Shown in pieces: positions 1-9,096 of a DNA stretch of 64,000 nt (positions are counted from its first letter, which is position 1; each line of letters opens with the position of its first letter). Location: assembly GCF_900116685.1 (NCBI RefSeq), contig NZ_FPBL01000005.1:97188-161187 (forward strand). Reading direction: 5' to 3'. This DNA comes from Nitrosomonas eutropha (GTDB lineage Bacteria > Pseudomonadota > Gammaproteobacteria > Burkholderiales > Nitrosomonadaceae). Made by a program: the position numbers and the translations under genes. The notes below the pieces were generated by a model, which searched no databases, was not told the DNA's origin, and worked only from the letters and a program-made list of their open reading frames with translations.

Positions 1-2656
1 TTTTTTTACCGGAAGCGCCTGCCATGTACAGATTCAGTGATTGCGCCTGATCAATCCATTTTTGTCTTCTGGCAGCTGCCTCAACCAGCCATCGGGGATC
101 AATCTCAAATGCGGTAGCGTAAAGAGCACGCAGATTTTCAGGAATCCGGTCAATTTTGCTGGCGGCGCCATCGTAGTGTTTAAGATCTGCGATCATGACT
201 TCATCCCATAAATCCTGCTTCTTGAGATCATTGACCAGCGATTGATTAACGACTGTAAATTCGCCGGAAAGATTAGATTTGACATACAGATTCTGGTAGG
301 TGGGTTCGATGCTGGCAGAAACACCAATAATATTGGAAATCGTTGCGGTGGGGGCAATCGCCAGGCAATTGGAATTGCGCATGCCGTACTGTTTGATCCG
401 CTCACGTAAAGGGGTCCAATCCAGCGTGGACGAGGTATCGGCCTCCACATGGCCACCACGTTCCTCCTGCAACAACGTCAGCGAATCCTGTGGCAAGATA
501 CCGCGCTCCCACAAACTGCCGTGATAGGTGGCATAGGTGCCGCGCTCTTCAGCCAGTTCAGTAGATGCCCAGTAGGTGTGATAGGCAACTGCTTCCATTG
601 AGCTATCAGCAAATTCAACCGCTTCGCGGGATGCATAGGAAATCCCCAGTTTATGCAGGCAATCCTGAAATCCCATGATGCCCAGCCCGACCGGTCGATG
701 GCGTAAATTGGCATTGCGTGCTTTTGCCACTGCGTAGAAATTGATGTCGATCACATTGTCCAGCATGCGCATGGCCGTGGCGACTGTCTGCTTGAGCTTG
801 GTCAGATCCAGTTTGCCATCCACAATATGTGCCGGCAGATTGATCGACCCCAGGTTGCATACGGCAATTTCCTTTTCATTGGTATTCAGCGTAATCTCGG
901 TACACAGGTTGGAGCTGTGCACCACACCGACATGATTTTGCGGCGAGCGGATATTGCATGGATCCTTGAATGTGATCCACGGATGGCCGGTTTCAAACAG
1001 CATCGTCAGCATCTTGCGCCACAGTTGCCGGGCCGGGATACGCTTATGCAGCGCCAATCTGCCCTGCGCCGCCTGCTCTTCATAAGCAATATAGGCTTCT
1101 TCAAATGCCTTGCCATATTTCTCGTGCAGATCCGGTGTGTCAGAAGGTGAAAACAGTGTCCATTCCTGATCCTCCAGCATGCGCTTCATGAATAGATCCG
1201 GCACCCAGACAGCGGTATTCATGTCATGCGTCCGCCGCCGATCATCGCCAGTATTTTTGCGCAACTCCAGAAATTCTTCGATATCAAGATGCCAGGTTTC
1301 CAGGTAGGCACAAACCGCTCCTTTGCGCTTGCCACCTTGATTAACGGCCACCGCCGTATCAGAAACCACCTTGAGAAAAGGTACTACGCCTTGCGATTTG
1401 CCGTTGGTACCCTTGATGCGCGCCCCCATTGCCCGGACTGGTGTCCAGTCATTACCCAGCCCACCCGCGAACTTGGACAGCAAGGCGTTCTCCTTAATGG
1501 CTTCGTAGATACCATCCAGACTGTCCGGCACCGTGCTCAGATAGCACGAGGATAGTTGCGAGCGTCGTGTGCCGGAGTTAAACAATGTTGGTGTTGAACT
1601 CATGAAATCAAATTTCGACAGCAGATGATAAAACTCGATGGCACGTGCTTCGCGATCAATTTCATTCAGCGCCAGTCCCATGGCCACACGCATGAAGAAT
1701 GCCTGTGGCAGCTCAATACGCCGTTCAGAAATATGCAAAAAATACCGGTCATACAAAGTTTGCAGGCCGAGGTAGCCAAATTGCAGATCTCGATCCGCCA
1801 CCAGTGTTTCTGACAACCGTGTCAGATCAAATTGACCCAGCCGCTCATCCAGCAGTCCGGCTTCCATCCCTTGTCGGATAAAACCTGGAAAGTAATCGGC
1901 ATAGCGTGACTGCATGGCCTCATGGGAAACATCTTCACCCAGCACTTCATGGCGAATATTGTCCAGCAGCAGTCTGGCTGTCACAAAGCTATAGGCGGGT
2001 TCTTTTTCGATCAGTGCGCGCGCAGATAAAATGGCAGATTTTCTGACTTCTTCCGCAGGTACGCCATCATATAAATCTCTCAGCATTGCTTTGACAATCA
2101 ACCCTGCATTGACGACATTCCCCAAGTGCTGGCAAGCCGATTCAATGCGTGCTGTCAGTCGGGCTGGATCCAATGGAATTCTTTGCCCATTTTCCACAAC
2201 ATGCAGCACCGCTGTCTGGGTAGAAGTCGGCTGTTCTTTCTGTTGTCTTGCCCGTTCACGCGCCCGCTCCTCGCGGTACAGCACATAGGCGCGCGCAACG
2301 TCATGATCACCCGAGCGCATCAGCGCCAGTTCTACCTGATCCTGAATATCCTCGATATGAAACGTGCCTCCCCCCGGGCGGCGGCCGGTCAGTGCATGCA
2401 CCACTTCGCCGGTCAGCTGTGCCACGATCTCGCGCATACTGGAGGAAGCTGCGCTTTGTCCACCGCGTACCGCGATAAACGCTTTGGTCATCGCAATGGA
2501 AATTTTGCCCGGTTCAAACGCCACTACGGCACCATTGCGGCGGATCACTTTGTATTGGGAATAATCCTGCCGGATTGCCGGCAAATCAGTCATCTCTTCC
2601 AGAAAATTTTTCTGAAGAATAGAGGAGGATGAAGGGGTGTCTGTGGCGAGCTGCAT
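1..2656 (-). CDS. nrdA: Class Ia ribonucleoside-diphosphate reductase alpha subunit, 3'-truncated by the window edge
   Basis: The large subunit of aerobic ribonucleotide reductase reduces ribonucleoside diphosphates to deoxyribonucleotides and needs the NrdB radical subunit, which is not in the window. Translation from the ATG at 2656 gives about 885 codons before the window ends at ...YMAGASGKK, so the C-terminal cysteine pair lies outside. The N-terminal stretch (about residues 35-130, KVIRRNGAVVAFEPGKI) looks like an ATP-cone, the allosteric activity domain. The motif NLCTE is visible at about residue 585 and PTATISNIIG at about 768-777, both typical of the catalytic barrel. An AGGAG sits at about 2665-2669, supporting this start. 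An NrdR-box-like palindrome lies about 100 bp upstream. The gene is divergent from the acyltransferase at 2903. Confidence 0.95.
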   Translation of the reverse strand, partial: MQLATDTPSSSSILQKNFLEEMTDLPAIRQDYSQYKVIRRNGAVVAFEPGKISIAMTKAFIAVRGGQSAASSSMREIVAQLTGEVVHALTGRRPGGGTFHIEDIQDQVELALMRSGDHDVARAYVLYREERARERARQQKEQPTSTQTAVLHVVENGQRIPLDPARLTARIESACQHLGNVVNAGLIVKAMLRDLYDGVPAEEVRKSAILSARALIEKEPAYSFVTARLLLDNIRHEVLGEDVSHEAMQSRYADYFPGFIRQGMEAGLLDERLGQFDLTRLSETLVADRDLQFGYLGLQTLYDRYFLHISERRIELPQAFFMRVAMGLALNEIDREARAIEFYHLLSKFDFMSSTPTLFNSGTRRSQLSSCYLSTVPDSLDGIYEAIKENALLSKFAGGLGNDWTPVRAMGARIKGTNGKSQGVVPFLKVVSDTAVAVNQGGKRKGAVCAYLETWHLDIEEFLELRKNTGDDRRRTHDMNTAVWVPDLFMKRMLEDQEWTLFSPSDTPDLHEKYGKAFEEAYIAYEEQAAQGRLALHKRIPARQLWRKMLTMLFETGHPWITFKDPCNIRSPQNHVGVVHSSNLCTEITLNTNEKEIAVCNLGSINLPAHIVDGKLDLTKLKQTVATAMRMLDNVIDINFYAVAKARNANLRHRPVGLGIMGFQDCLHKLGISYASREAVEFADSSMEAVAYHTYWASTELAEERGTYATYHGSLWERGILPQDSLTLLQEERGGHVEADTSSTLDWTPLRERIKQYGMRNSNCLAIAPTATISNIIGVSASIEPTYQNLYVKSNLSGEFTVVNQSLVNDLKKQDLWDEVMIADLKHYDGAASKIDRIPENLRALYATAFEIDPRWLVEAAARRQKWIDQAQSLNLYMAGASGKK

Positions 2657-2756
2657 GATCTATTTCTCCTATTCAATCCGGGTGTGCTGTTAATTGAAAA
2701 AATGACTAAAAACAAGTGATTGCAATGAAAATGACAATAACTGTCAAATGGTTTGA

Positions 2757-2774
2757 ACCACAATATATTGTGGT
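2757..2774. promoter_or_regulatory. NrdR-box-like operator upstream of nrdA
   Basis: ACCACAATATATTGTGGT is a perfect 18-bp palindrome. Its inner 16 bases match the NrdR consensus (ACACWATATATWGTGT, from memory) at 14 positions, with symmetric mismatches at the two ends. NrdR represses ribonucleotide reductase genes, and this site is about 100 bp from the nrdA start. NrdR boxes usually come in pairs. The only nearby second candidate is a weaker TGACA/TGTCA dyad at 2732-2746, which does not fit the usual spacing. Confidence 0.7.
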
Positions 2775-2902
2775 ACGGAAGGTTAAATAATGGTACCTGT
2801 TGTGCATGTCGATTGTCAACAGCAGATGACGCCGTATTAGACGCTATGGTTTCCGGGGAGAGTTCCCTATAATCGAAAGATCACTATCCGAGAAGGTTTG
2901 CC

Positions 2903-5900
2903 ATGCATTCAAGTCAGTGGAAACTGCTTTCAAGCAGACGTTTTTTACCTTTTTTTGCTACTCAATTTTTGGGTGCGTTTAATGACAACGTCTTCAAAAA
3001 TGCGCTGGTGATTCTGATTACCTATACCGCTATGGATAATGCGGGTTTGGGTCCGCAGATCATGGTCACATTGGCAGCCGGTATTTTCATCCTGCCGTTT
3101 TTCATTTTTTCTGCGGTTGCCGGTCAACTGGCGGATAAATGGGACAAGGCGCAGCTGATCCGCTATGTCAAATTCGTCGAAATTATTCTGATGGGCGGAG
3201 CTGCCGCCGGGTTTTATCTGGACAGCGTCATGCTGCTGATGGCGATCCTGTTTTTAATGGGCACACACTCTGCCTTTTTCGGGCCGTTGAAATACAGCAT
3301 CCTGCCAGATCAGTTGCAAGAAGATGAATTGATCGGCGGCAATGCGCTGGTTAGTGCCGGAACATTTATTGCCATCCTGCTCGGTACAATCATAGGTGGA
3401 TTACTTATTCTGGCTGAACAAGGGGGATGGATTGTATCCGGTATCGTAATTGGCGCGGCATTGGCAGGCTGGTTATTCAGCCTGTTTATTCCCCCGGTTC
3501 AACCGGCTGCAGCGGATACAACAGTCAGCTGGCATCTTCTCCAAGACACGCGCACAATCATTCAGCAAGCTCGGCAGAACAGCACAGTGTTTCACGCCAT
3601 TCTCGGGATATCGTGGTTCTGGCTGTTTGGTGCTACATTTTTGTCGCAGTTTCCCACCTTCGCCAAGGAAATTATCGGTGGGAATGAACAGGTTGTTACG
3701 CTGTTCTTAACGCTCTTTTCGGTGGGGATCGGCATCGGTGCCCTGCTGTGCGACAAGTTGCTCAAGGGGAAAGTGGCTGCCACTTATGTGCCTTTGGGTG
3801 TGCTGGGCATGACGTTCTTCACAACTGATCTGTATTTTGCCAGCACGTCACTTGCACCTGCGGCAGGCGGGGAACTCATCAGCGCGCTGAGTTTTCTGGA
3901 ATCATTCGCTCACTGGCGAATCCTGCTGGATCTGCTGGTCATCTCGATCAGTGGCGGGCTTTACATCGTGCCGTTGTATGCCATTGTGCAGAACTACGCG
4001 GAAGCCTCCCACCGATCACGTGCCATTGCCGCCAATAACATCATGAATGCGCTGTTCATGGTGGTTTCCACCCTGGGAATCAGCGTGATGCTGGCACTAG
4101 ATTTTACTGTTCCCGAGGTATTCCTGACGATTGCACTGCTCAATGGTCTGGTGGCAATCTACATTGCAAAATTGTTGCCGTACGAATTGGCCAAATCCAT
4201 TTTGCAGTGGGCCTTTCATACCTTTTACCGCCTGAAAATCAAGGGACTGGAACATTACCAGCAGGCGGGAGAAAGGGTATTGATCGTTGCCAATCACCTG
4301 TCATTTCTGGATGCTGCGCTGCTGAGCATTTGTTTTCCGGAACGCCTGTGTTTTGCCATCAACTCCAATATCGCCCGGAAGTGGTGGGTTCGACCATTCC
4401 TGTTTCTGGCTGATACGGTGACGGTGGATCCCGTCAATCCTCTTTCTACACGCCTGCTGATTGAACGGGTTAAAAAAGGTGACAGAGTGGTAATTTTCCC
4501 AGAAGGACGGCTGACAATGACCGGAGCACTCATGAAAATCTATGAAGGCCCGGCCATGATTGCGGATAAAGCCGGCGCAAAATTGTTGCCAGTCAGCCTG
4601 TCAGGTCCGCAATACACACCTTTTTCCCGCTTGAAAGGCAAAGTGAGAATACGCTGGTTTCCCGGCATCACCATCACCGTCATGCCACCGGAAAGTTTTG
4701 GTTTGCCGGATTCTATCCGGGGTAAACGCCGTCGTCGCGCTGCCGGATTGAAACTGTATGACATCATGACCACAACTGTCTTTCAGAGTAATGCCCTGCG
4801 GCAAACTCTGTTTCAATCCTTGCTCGATGCAGCCGCCACACATGGCAGAAAGCATGTTATCGCAGAGGATATTGAACGCCGCCCACTGAATTATTCGCAA
4901 TTAATCACATGCAGCTTCATTCTGGGAACTGTTTTGCGCCGCCATACGCACACACAGGAAAATGTGGGGATCATGCTGCCCAACATGGTGAATAACCTGA
5001 TCTGTTTTTTCTCGCTGCATGCGTTCGGGCGCGTGCCCGCCATGCTGAATTTTTCTGCCAGTTCCAGAAATCTGGTGATGGCTTGCCGGATTGCACAGAT
5101 CCGGACAGTCATTACCGCACGCAGATTTATTGAAGTAGCAAAACTGAGCGGACAGATTGACAGCCTGAAAGCGCAGCGGATCAACCTGATTTATCTGGAT
5201 GATCTGCCGCGCCAGGTGCACTGGTGGCAGAAGCTGATGGGACTGGTGGCAGGCTGGCTACCCGGAATATGTTATCGTCTGACGGATTCCCGGCGCGATC
5301 CGGATGCACCGGCTGTGGTTCTGTTTACTTCCGGCTCCGAAGATACGCCCAAGGGGGTTGTACTCAGCCATACCAATCTACAGGCAAATCGCTTTCAGGT
5401 ATCTGCCCGGATTGATTTCGGCCCGAGCGATCTGGTATTCAATGCCTTGCCGATCTTTCACTCTTTTGGCTTGACGGGTGGCACATTGCTGCCAGTGTTG
5501 TCCGGTATCCGGGTCTTTTTGTATCCATCACCGCTGCATTACCGGATTATCCCCGAGCTGATCTATGATACCAACGCCACCCTGATGTTTGGCACGGATA
5601 CCTTTCTTGCCGGCTATGCGCGCTATGCCAATGCTTACGATTTTTACAGCATTCGTTATGTATTCGCCGGTGCTGAAAAATTGCGGGAAAGCACACGCAG
5701 ACTCTGGTCAGAAAATTTTGGTGTACGTATTTTTGAAGGCTACGGCACGACGGAGACTGCCCCTATCCTCAGTTTAAATACGCCGATGCATAACCATCCC
5801 GGCTCAGTGGGTCGCCTGTTGCCAGGTATTCGCAGCAGACTGGAACCCGTTGCGGGAATCAGCCAGGGTGGCAGATTGTTGGTATCTGGCCCGAATGTGA

Positions 5901-6343
5901 TGCTGGGCTATTATCTGGCCGCCAATCCCGGCATGATCGTACCGCCCGCCGAAGGCTGGCATGATACCGGTGACATCGTTGCAGTTAACGAAGAAGGCTA
6001 TATTTTCATCAAAGGACGCGCCAAGCGGTTTGCCAAAATCGGTGGAGAAATGATTTCATTGACAGCGGTAGAGGAAGCCATCAATCGGCTATGGCCAGGT
6101 TATGGCCATGCTGTAATCCAGCTTCCTGATGCGAAGAAAGGTGAGCAGATCGTGCTAATTACCACCCGCCAGCAAGCAGATCGAAGCGAAATCATCACTT
6201 ATTTCAGCAAAAATGATCTGGGAGAACTGGGAATCCCACGGAACATTTTGTACATCGACAAACTGCCGTTACTGGCAACGGGTAAAATCGATTACGTACT
6301 GTTACACGAATGGGTGCAGCAGCCAGACAAAAATCCTGGTTAG
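2903..6343 (+). CDS. aas: LplT-like transporter / PlsC acyltransferase / acyl-ACP ligase fusion (Aas type)
   Basis: The 1146-residue protein has three parts in order. Residues 1 to about 410 are an MFS-type lysophospholipid flippase-like region with many membrane segments (FLGAFNDNVFKNAL near the N-terminus). About 425-610 is a PlsC acyltransferase with NHLSFLDA (HX4D) near residue 463 and FPEGRLT near 532. About 650-1130 is an AMP-forming acyl ligase with LFTSGSEDTPKG near residue 807 and a later YGTTE. This arrangement fits inner-membrane re-acylation of lysophospholipids, with import, acyl activation and transfer in one chain. E. coli has LplT and Aas as separate proteins; the fused form is known in other proteobacteria. 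A GAAGG precedes the ATG. It appears monocistronic and is divergent from nrdA. Confidence 0.9.
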   Translation: MHSSQWKLLSSRRFLPFFATQFLGAFNDNVFKNALVILITYTAMDNAGLGPQIMVTLAAGIFILPFFIFSAVAGQLADKWDKAQLIRYVKFVEIILMGGAAAGFYLDSVMLLMAILFLMGTHSAFFGPLKYSILPDQLQEDELIGGNALVSAGTFIAILLGTIIGGLLILAEQGGWIVSGIVIGAALAGWLFSLFIPPVQPAAADTTVSWHLLQDTRTIIQQARQNSTVFHAILGISWFWLFGATFLSQFPTFAKEIIGGNEQVVTLFLTLFSVGIGIGALLCDKLLKGKVAATYVPLGVLGMTFFTTDLYFASTSLAPAAGGELISALSFLESFAHWRILLDLLVISISGGLYIVPLYAIVQNYAEASHRSRAIAANNIMNALFMVVSTLGISVMLALDFTVPEVFLTIALLNGLVAIYIAKLLPYELAKSILQWAFHTFYRLKIKGLEHYQQAGERVLIVANHLSFLDAALLSICFPERLCFAINSNIARKWWVRPFLFLADTVTVDPVNPLSTRLLIERVKKGDRVVIFPEGRLTMTGALMKIYEGPAMIADKAGAKLLPVSLSGPQYTPFSRLKGKVRIRWFPGITITVMPPESFGLPDSIRGKRRRRAAGLKLYDIMTTTVFQSNALRQTLFQSLLDAAATHGRKHVIAEDIERRPLNYSQLITCSFILGTVLRRHTHTQENVGIMLPNMVNNLICFFSLHAFGRVPAMLNFSASSRNLVMACRIAQIRTVITARRFIEVAKLSGQIDSLKAQRINLIYLDDLPRQVHWWQKLMGLVAGWLPGICYRLTDSRRDPDAPAVVLFTSGSEDTPKGVVLSHTNLQANRFQVSARIDFGPSDLVFNALPIFHSFGLTGGTLLPVLSGIRVFLYPSPLHYRIIPELIYDTNATLMFGTDTFLAGYARYANAYDFYSIRYVFAGAEKLRESTRRLWSENFGVRIFEGYGTTETAPILSLNTPMHNHPGSVGRLLPGIRSRLEPVAGISQGGRLLVSGPNVMLGYYLAANPGMIVPPAEGWHDTGDIVAVNEEGYIFIKGRAKRFAKIGGEMISLTAVEEAINRLWPGYGHAVIQLPDAKKGEQIVLITTRQQADRSEIITYFSKNDLGELGIPRNILYIDKLPLLATGKIDYVLLHEWVQQPDKNPG

Positions 6344-6488
6344 CGATTATTAATAAAACAGATCGCCCTTTCATTATGCGGTACGCCTGGATCATCTGGG
6401 ATATAGCGGTTTTATAGCAGATCGTGCCATAAACAGCAGATAACTGGCCAATTATGGCCGTACTACCTGCTCTTCAGACAAGTGGTAT

Positions 6489-6516
6489 TTGTTTCAGCTT
6501 GTTTGAGCGCTATAAT
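6489..6516 (+). promoter_or_regulatory. Possible sigma-70 promoter in the 390-bp gap before speD
   Basis: The gap 6344-6733 holds no convincing gene. It contains TATAAT at 6511-6516 with TTGTTT 16 bp upstream, a good -10 and a weak -35. If used, it would give speD a leader of roughly 210 nucleotides. I see no clear terminator for the preceding aas gene and no recognised riboswitch in the leader. The assignment rests on the -10 match and position only. Confidence 0.35.
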
Positions 6517-6733
6517 CAGCGGCTTGAAAAAATCCTGGCCGGACAGAGTGCAGCCAGCGTTGCTTGCTTACAGTGTTATACAGCAACGAAATGAAGGCTT
6601 GGCAACTTGACCGGCGACACGCCTTCCTGTCTTTACACTCTACAAAAGCTACATAGCAAGCGGATAACGAATTTCGTACTGCAAAGAGCTTGCTGGTTCT
6701 GCTGACCAAGTAAAAGAAAAGGGAGTTATATCC

Positions 6734-7141
6734 ATGAATCCTATGATTACCGTTACATCCATACCATCCACCGTTAAGCGCAGTGCCACGGGTTTGCATT
6801 TGATTGGTGATTTATACGGTTGTTCGTGCGATGAACGCTTGATGCTGGATGCTGACTTTCTGGAAACGTTCTGCAAGCAATGCGTAACCGTAGCTGGCTT
6901 AACCATCGTTGGTAGTCTTTTTCACAGTTTTGGTGAAGGAGGCGGTGTGACAGGGGTGGTGGTACTGGCAGAATCCCATTTATCCATTCATACCTGGCCA
7001 GAATCCGGTTATGTGACCCTGGATGTGTATGTCTGTAACTATTCGTCCGACAATCGCCCCAAAGCACAGCAACTGTTCGACAGCATTCTGGAAGCCTTCA
7101 ATCCGGCTGATCCGCATCTGCACCGGGTTGAGCGTGCGTGA
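6734..7141 (+). CDS. speD: S-adenosylmethionine decarboxylase proenzyme
   Basis: A 135-residue pyruvoyl enzyme of the short bacterial SpeD class. It decarboxylates S-adenosylmethionine to supply the aminopropyl donor for spermidine. The processing motif LAESHLSIHTWPE is visible; self-cleavage between Glu80 and Ser81 would make the pyruvoyl group on the alpha chain. The His and the later Cys (YVCN) of the family are also present. A GGGAG lies 9-13 bp before the ATG. The stop codon overlaps the start of speE (TGATG), so the two genes are almost certainly co-translated and act in consecutive steps. Confidence 0.95.
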   Translation: MNPMITVTSIPSTVKRSATGLHLIGDLYGCSCDERLMLDADFLETFCKQCVTVAGLTIVGSLFHSFGEGGGVTGVVVLAESHLSIHTWPESGYVTLDVYVCNYSSDNRPKAQQLFDSILEAFNPADPHLHRVERA

Positions 7142-8100
7142 TGGAAGAATCCGGCAATGCTTATGAAGCGCGTTATGTAGCAGAGCGTCTGAGCCCGGAT
7201 TTTGGTTTTTATCTGCGTGCAAGCCGACAACTGGCAAAGGTAAACTCGGCCTGGCAAAAAATTGAGATTTTTGAGAATCCACTGTTTGGCCGGGTGATGC
7301 GCATTGATGGCTGTTTCATGACCTCGGAGCGTGATGAATTTTTTTATCATGAACCAATGGTGCATTTGCCCGCCATTAGCCATGGCGCACCACGCCACGC
7401 TCTGATTGTCGGTGGGGGCGATGGCGGCGCAGCAGAAGAGCTACTCAAATATCCTGGGTTGCAGCGCCTGGTACTGGCTGAACTAGATGGCGAAGTGATC
7501 CGGATGGCGCGAGAATGGTTATCAACCATTCATCGCGGTGCATTTGATGATCCGCGCCTGGAGCTGCGCCTGGGCGATGCGCTGCCTTTTATTGAAAGTG
7601 GCACTGAACGCTTCGATCAGATTATTCTCGACTTGACTGACCCGTTCGGACCGGCAACCGAACTTTACACAGTTGAATTTTATCGTGCTTGCCAAAAGCT
7701 GTTGAATCCCGGTGGGGTAATTTCGCTGCATATCGGATCGCCCATTCATTTGCAGACACCCATGGCAAGAATTGCCGCTTCGTTACGGGAAGTGTTTACC
7801 ATCGTTCGCCCCTATTTGCAGTATGTTCCGCTCTACGGCACGTTATGGTGCATGGCCATGGCTTCCGATACGGTTGATCCCCTCCTCCTGAACCCGGAAG
7901 AAGTTAATGCACGCCTGGATAAACAAGGGTTGCAGGATTTGCAACTCTACAACGGAGCGACTCACCACGCCCTGCTCGCACAACCCAATTTTGTACGCGA
8001 GATCCTGCAGCGGCCGGTTAAATCAATTCACCGGGGTGAAATACTTGAAGGAATCAACGATCCCGAATCATTGCCTGGCGTTACCGTCATCCCGGCCTGA
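7141..8100 (+). CDS. speE: Polyamine aminopropyltransferase (spermidine synthase)
   Basis: The 319-residue protein transfers the aminopropyl group from decarboxylated S-adenosylmethionine to putrescine in the cytoplasm. Family marks are the N-terminal beta region, the cofactor loop GGGDGGAAEELL and the acidic LDLTDPFGPA motif. I chose the ATG at 7141, which overlaps the speD stop by one base; a GTG at 7138 in the same frame would add one residue. The order speD-speE is a common bacterial spermidine operon. The protein is slightly longer than the roughly 290 residues of E. coli SpeE. Confidence 0.93.
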   Translation: MEESGNAYEARYVAERLSPDFGFYLRASRQLAKVNSAWQKIEIFENPLFGRVMRIDGCFMTSERDEFFYHEPMVHLPAISHGAPRHALIVGGGDGGAAEELLKYPGLQRLVLAELDGEVIRMAREWLSTIHRGAFDDPRLELRLGDALPFIESGTERFDQIILDLTDPFGPATELYTVEFYRACQKLLNPGGVISLHIGSPIHLQTPMARIAASLREVFTIVRPYLQYVPLYGTLWCMAMASDTVDPLLLNPEEVNARLDKQGLQDLQLYNGATHHALLAQPNFVREILQRPVKSIHRGEILEGINDPESLPGVTVIPA

Positions 8101-8112
8101 GAACCTGTTCAA
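8100..8112. repeat. Solo 13-bp end of the AGAACCTGTTCAA dispersed repeat
   Basis: AGAACCTGTTCAA is identical to the terminal inverted repeat of the element at 59966-60108 and begins on the last base of the speE stop codon. The following bases do not match the rest of that element, so this is either a remnant or a chance match of 13 bases. Confidence 0.4.
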
Positions 8113-8163
8113 AGAATACTGGACGCGCTGCTGTACATCATTACCAGAGCAACAGTAGCAGAA

Positions 8164-9096
8164 TCAATCTTTGCTGTTTTTCGCGGGTGGAATGTGCTTC
8201 ACCCTCTGCATAGCCGTCAGGTAAGCAATAATTTCCTCCAGCACCTTCTCCCGCTCCGGTATTGCTGCAGCCAGCGCTGGCATGGGCGTGTTGTAGCGCA
8301 GGCTGGCCGGATCATCAATCCAACGTTTCAGGTATTCCGGTTTGAAGTATTCGGTTACGCTGATGGGGTAATTTAATTCAGGTGCTTTTCCCCCGCCTTG
8401 TCCGTTGATGGTATGGCACACCATGCAATACTTGCGGAAATGCAGAAAACCACGTTTGACTTCGGCAGAAACACGCGCTGGCGGAAACATCCCCGGGAAA
8501 CGGGTGGCAAAAGAAGCGAGCTCAATGCCAATGATCTGATACGGCATATCGGCAGCGCCTTCCTCAAGCAGGATGGGGAATTTCAGGTTATCCCATACCA
8601 GATAAACCGGCCCCAGTTCCACCACTTCATGATTTTGCAGTGTGTTATTCAGTATAAAAGGGGAACCATCTGCGCTGGCAACAGCAAGATAGGCGTCGTA
8701 AGCGAGAAACTTCGCAACCGGAATACTGGGCTGATAGCCATCTTTGCAGCTAAAGACAATCTCGTCTGCAGCTCTCCAGCCTTGTCCAAAAATCTGATCC
8801 AAAACGGGCCGCACAGGATAAGCCTTATATTGGCGCTCCCTGTGCTCGTGCACTTCAAAAACATTCAATATTGTCCACCTGCTAAAGGTATCAAGCTCCT
8901 CTGGTTTTAGCGATTGGGCGATGCTGTCCTGATTTTTGAATTTGATGAGGGTATCAATTGCATCAGCTTGTGCATGCGCCGGATGGATAAGGCCAATCAT
9001 CAAACACACACTCAGTATCAAGTATCTGCAATAGAGCGTAATGCGAATATGTTGATTGCAATACCGATTAAGAAAATGTTTGCGATCTTGTTCCAT
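8164..9096 (-). CDS. Periplasmic c-type cytochrome with an N-terminal oxidoreductase-like domain
   Basis: The 310-residue protein starts with a cytoplasmic tail and a hydrophobic signal (YLILSVCLMIGLIHPAHAQA), so export is likely. Residues of about 60-200 form a domain with the pattern FSCKDGYQPSIP and LGPVYLVW, which reminds me of the sulfite-oxidase/molybdopterin-oxidoreductase fold, although I see no proven cofactor ligand. The C-terminal third is a monohaem cytochrome c with CMVCH and a downstream TPMPAL that could give the axial Met. The start codon directly abuts the stop of the ABC exporter gene, so the two probably form one transcript. Electron-transfer partner and substrate cannot be read from the sequence. 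Confidence 0.75.
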   Translation of the reverse strand: MEQDRKHFLNRYCNQHIRITLYCRYLILSVCLMIGLIHPAHAQADAIDTLIKFKNQDSIAQSLKPEELDTFSRWTILNVFEVHEHRERQYKAYPVRPVLDQIFGQGWRAADEIVFSCKDGYQPSIPVAKFLAYDAYLAVASADGSPFILNNTLQNHEVVELGPVYLVWDNLKFPILLEEGAADMPYQIIGIELASFATRFPGMFPPARVSAEVKRGFLHFRKYCMVCHTINGQGGGKAPELNYPISVTEYFKPEYLKRWIDDPASLRYNTPMPALAAAIPEREKVLEEIIAYLTAMQRVKHIPPAKNSKD

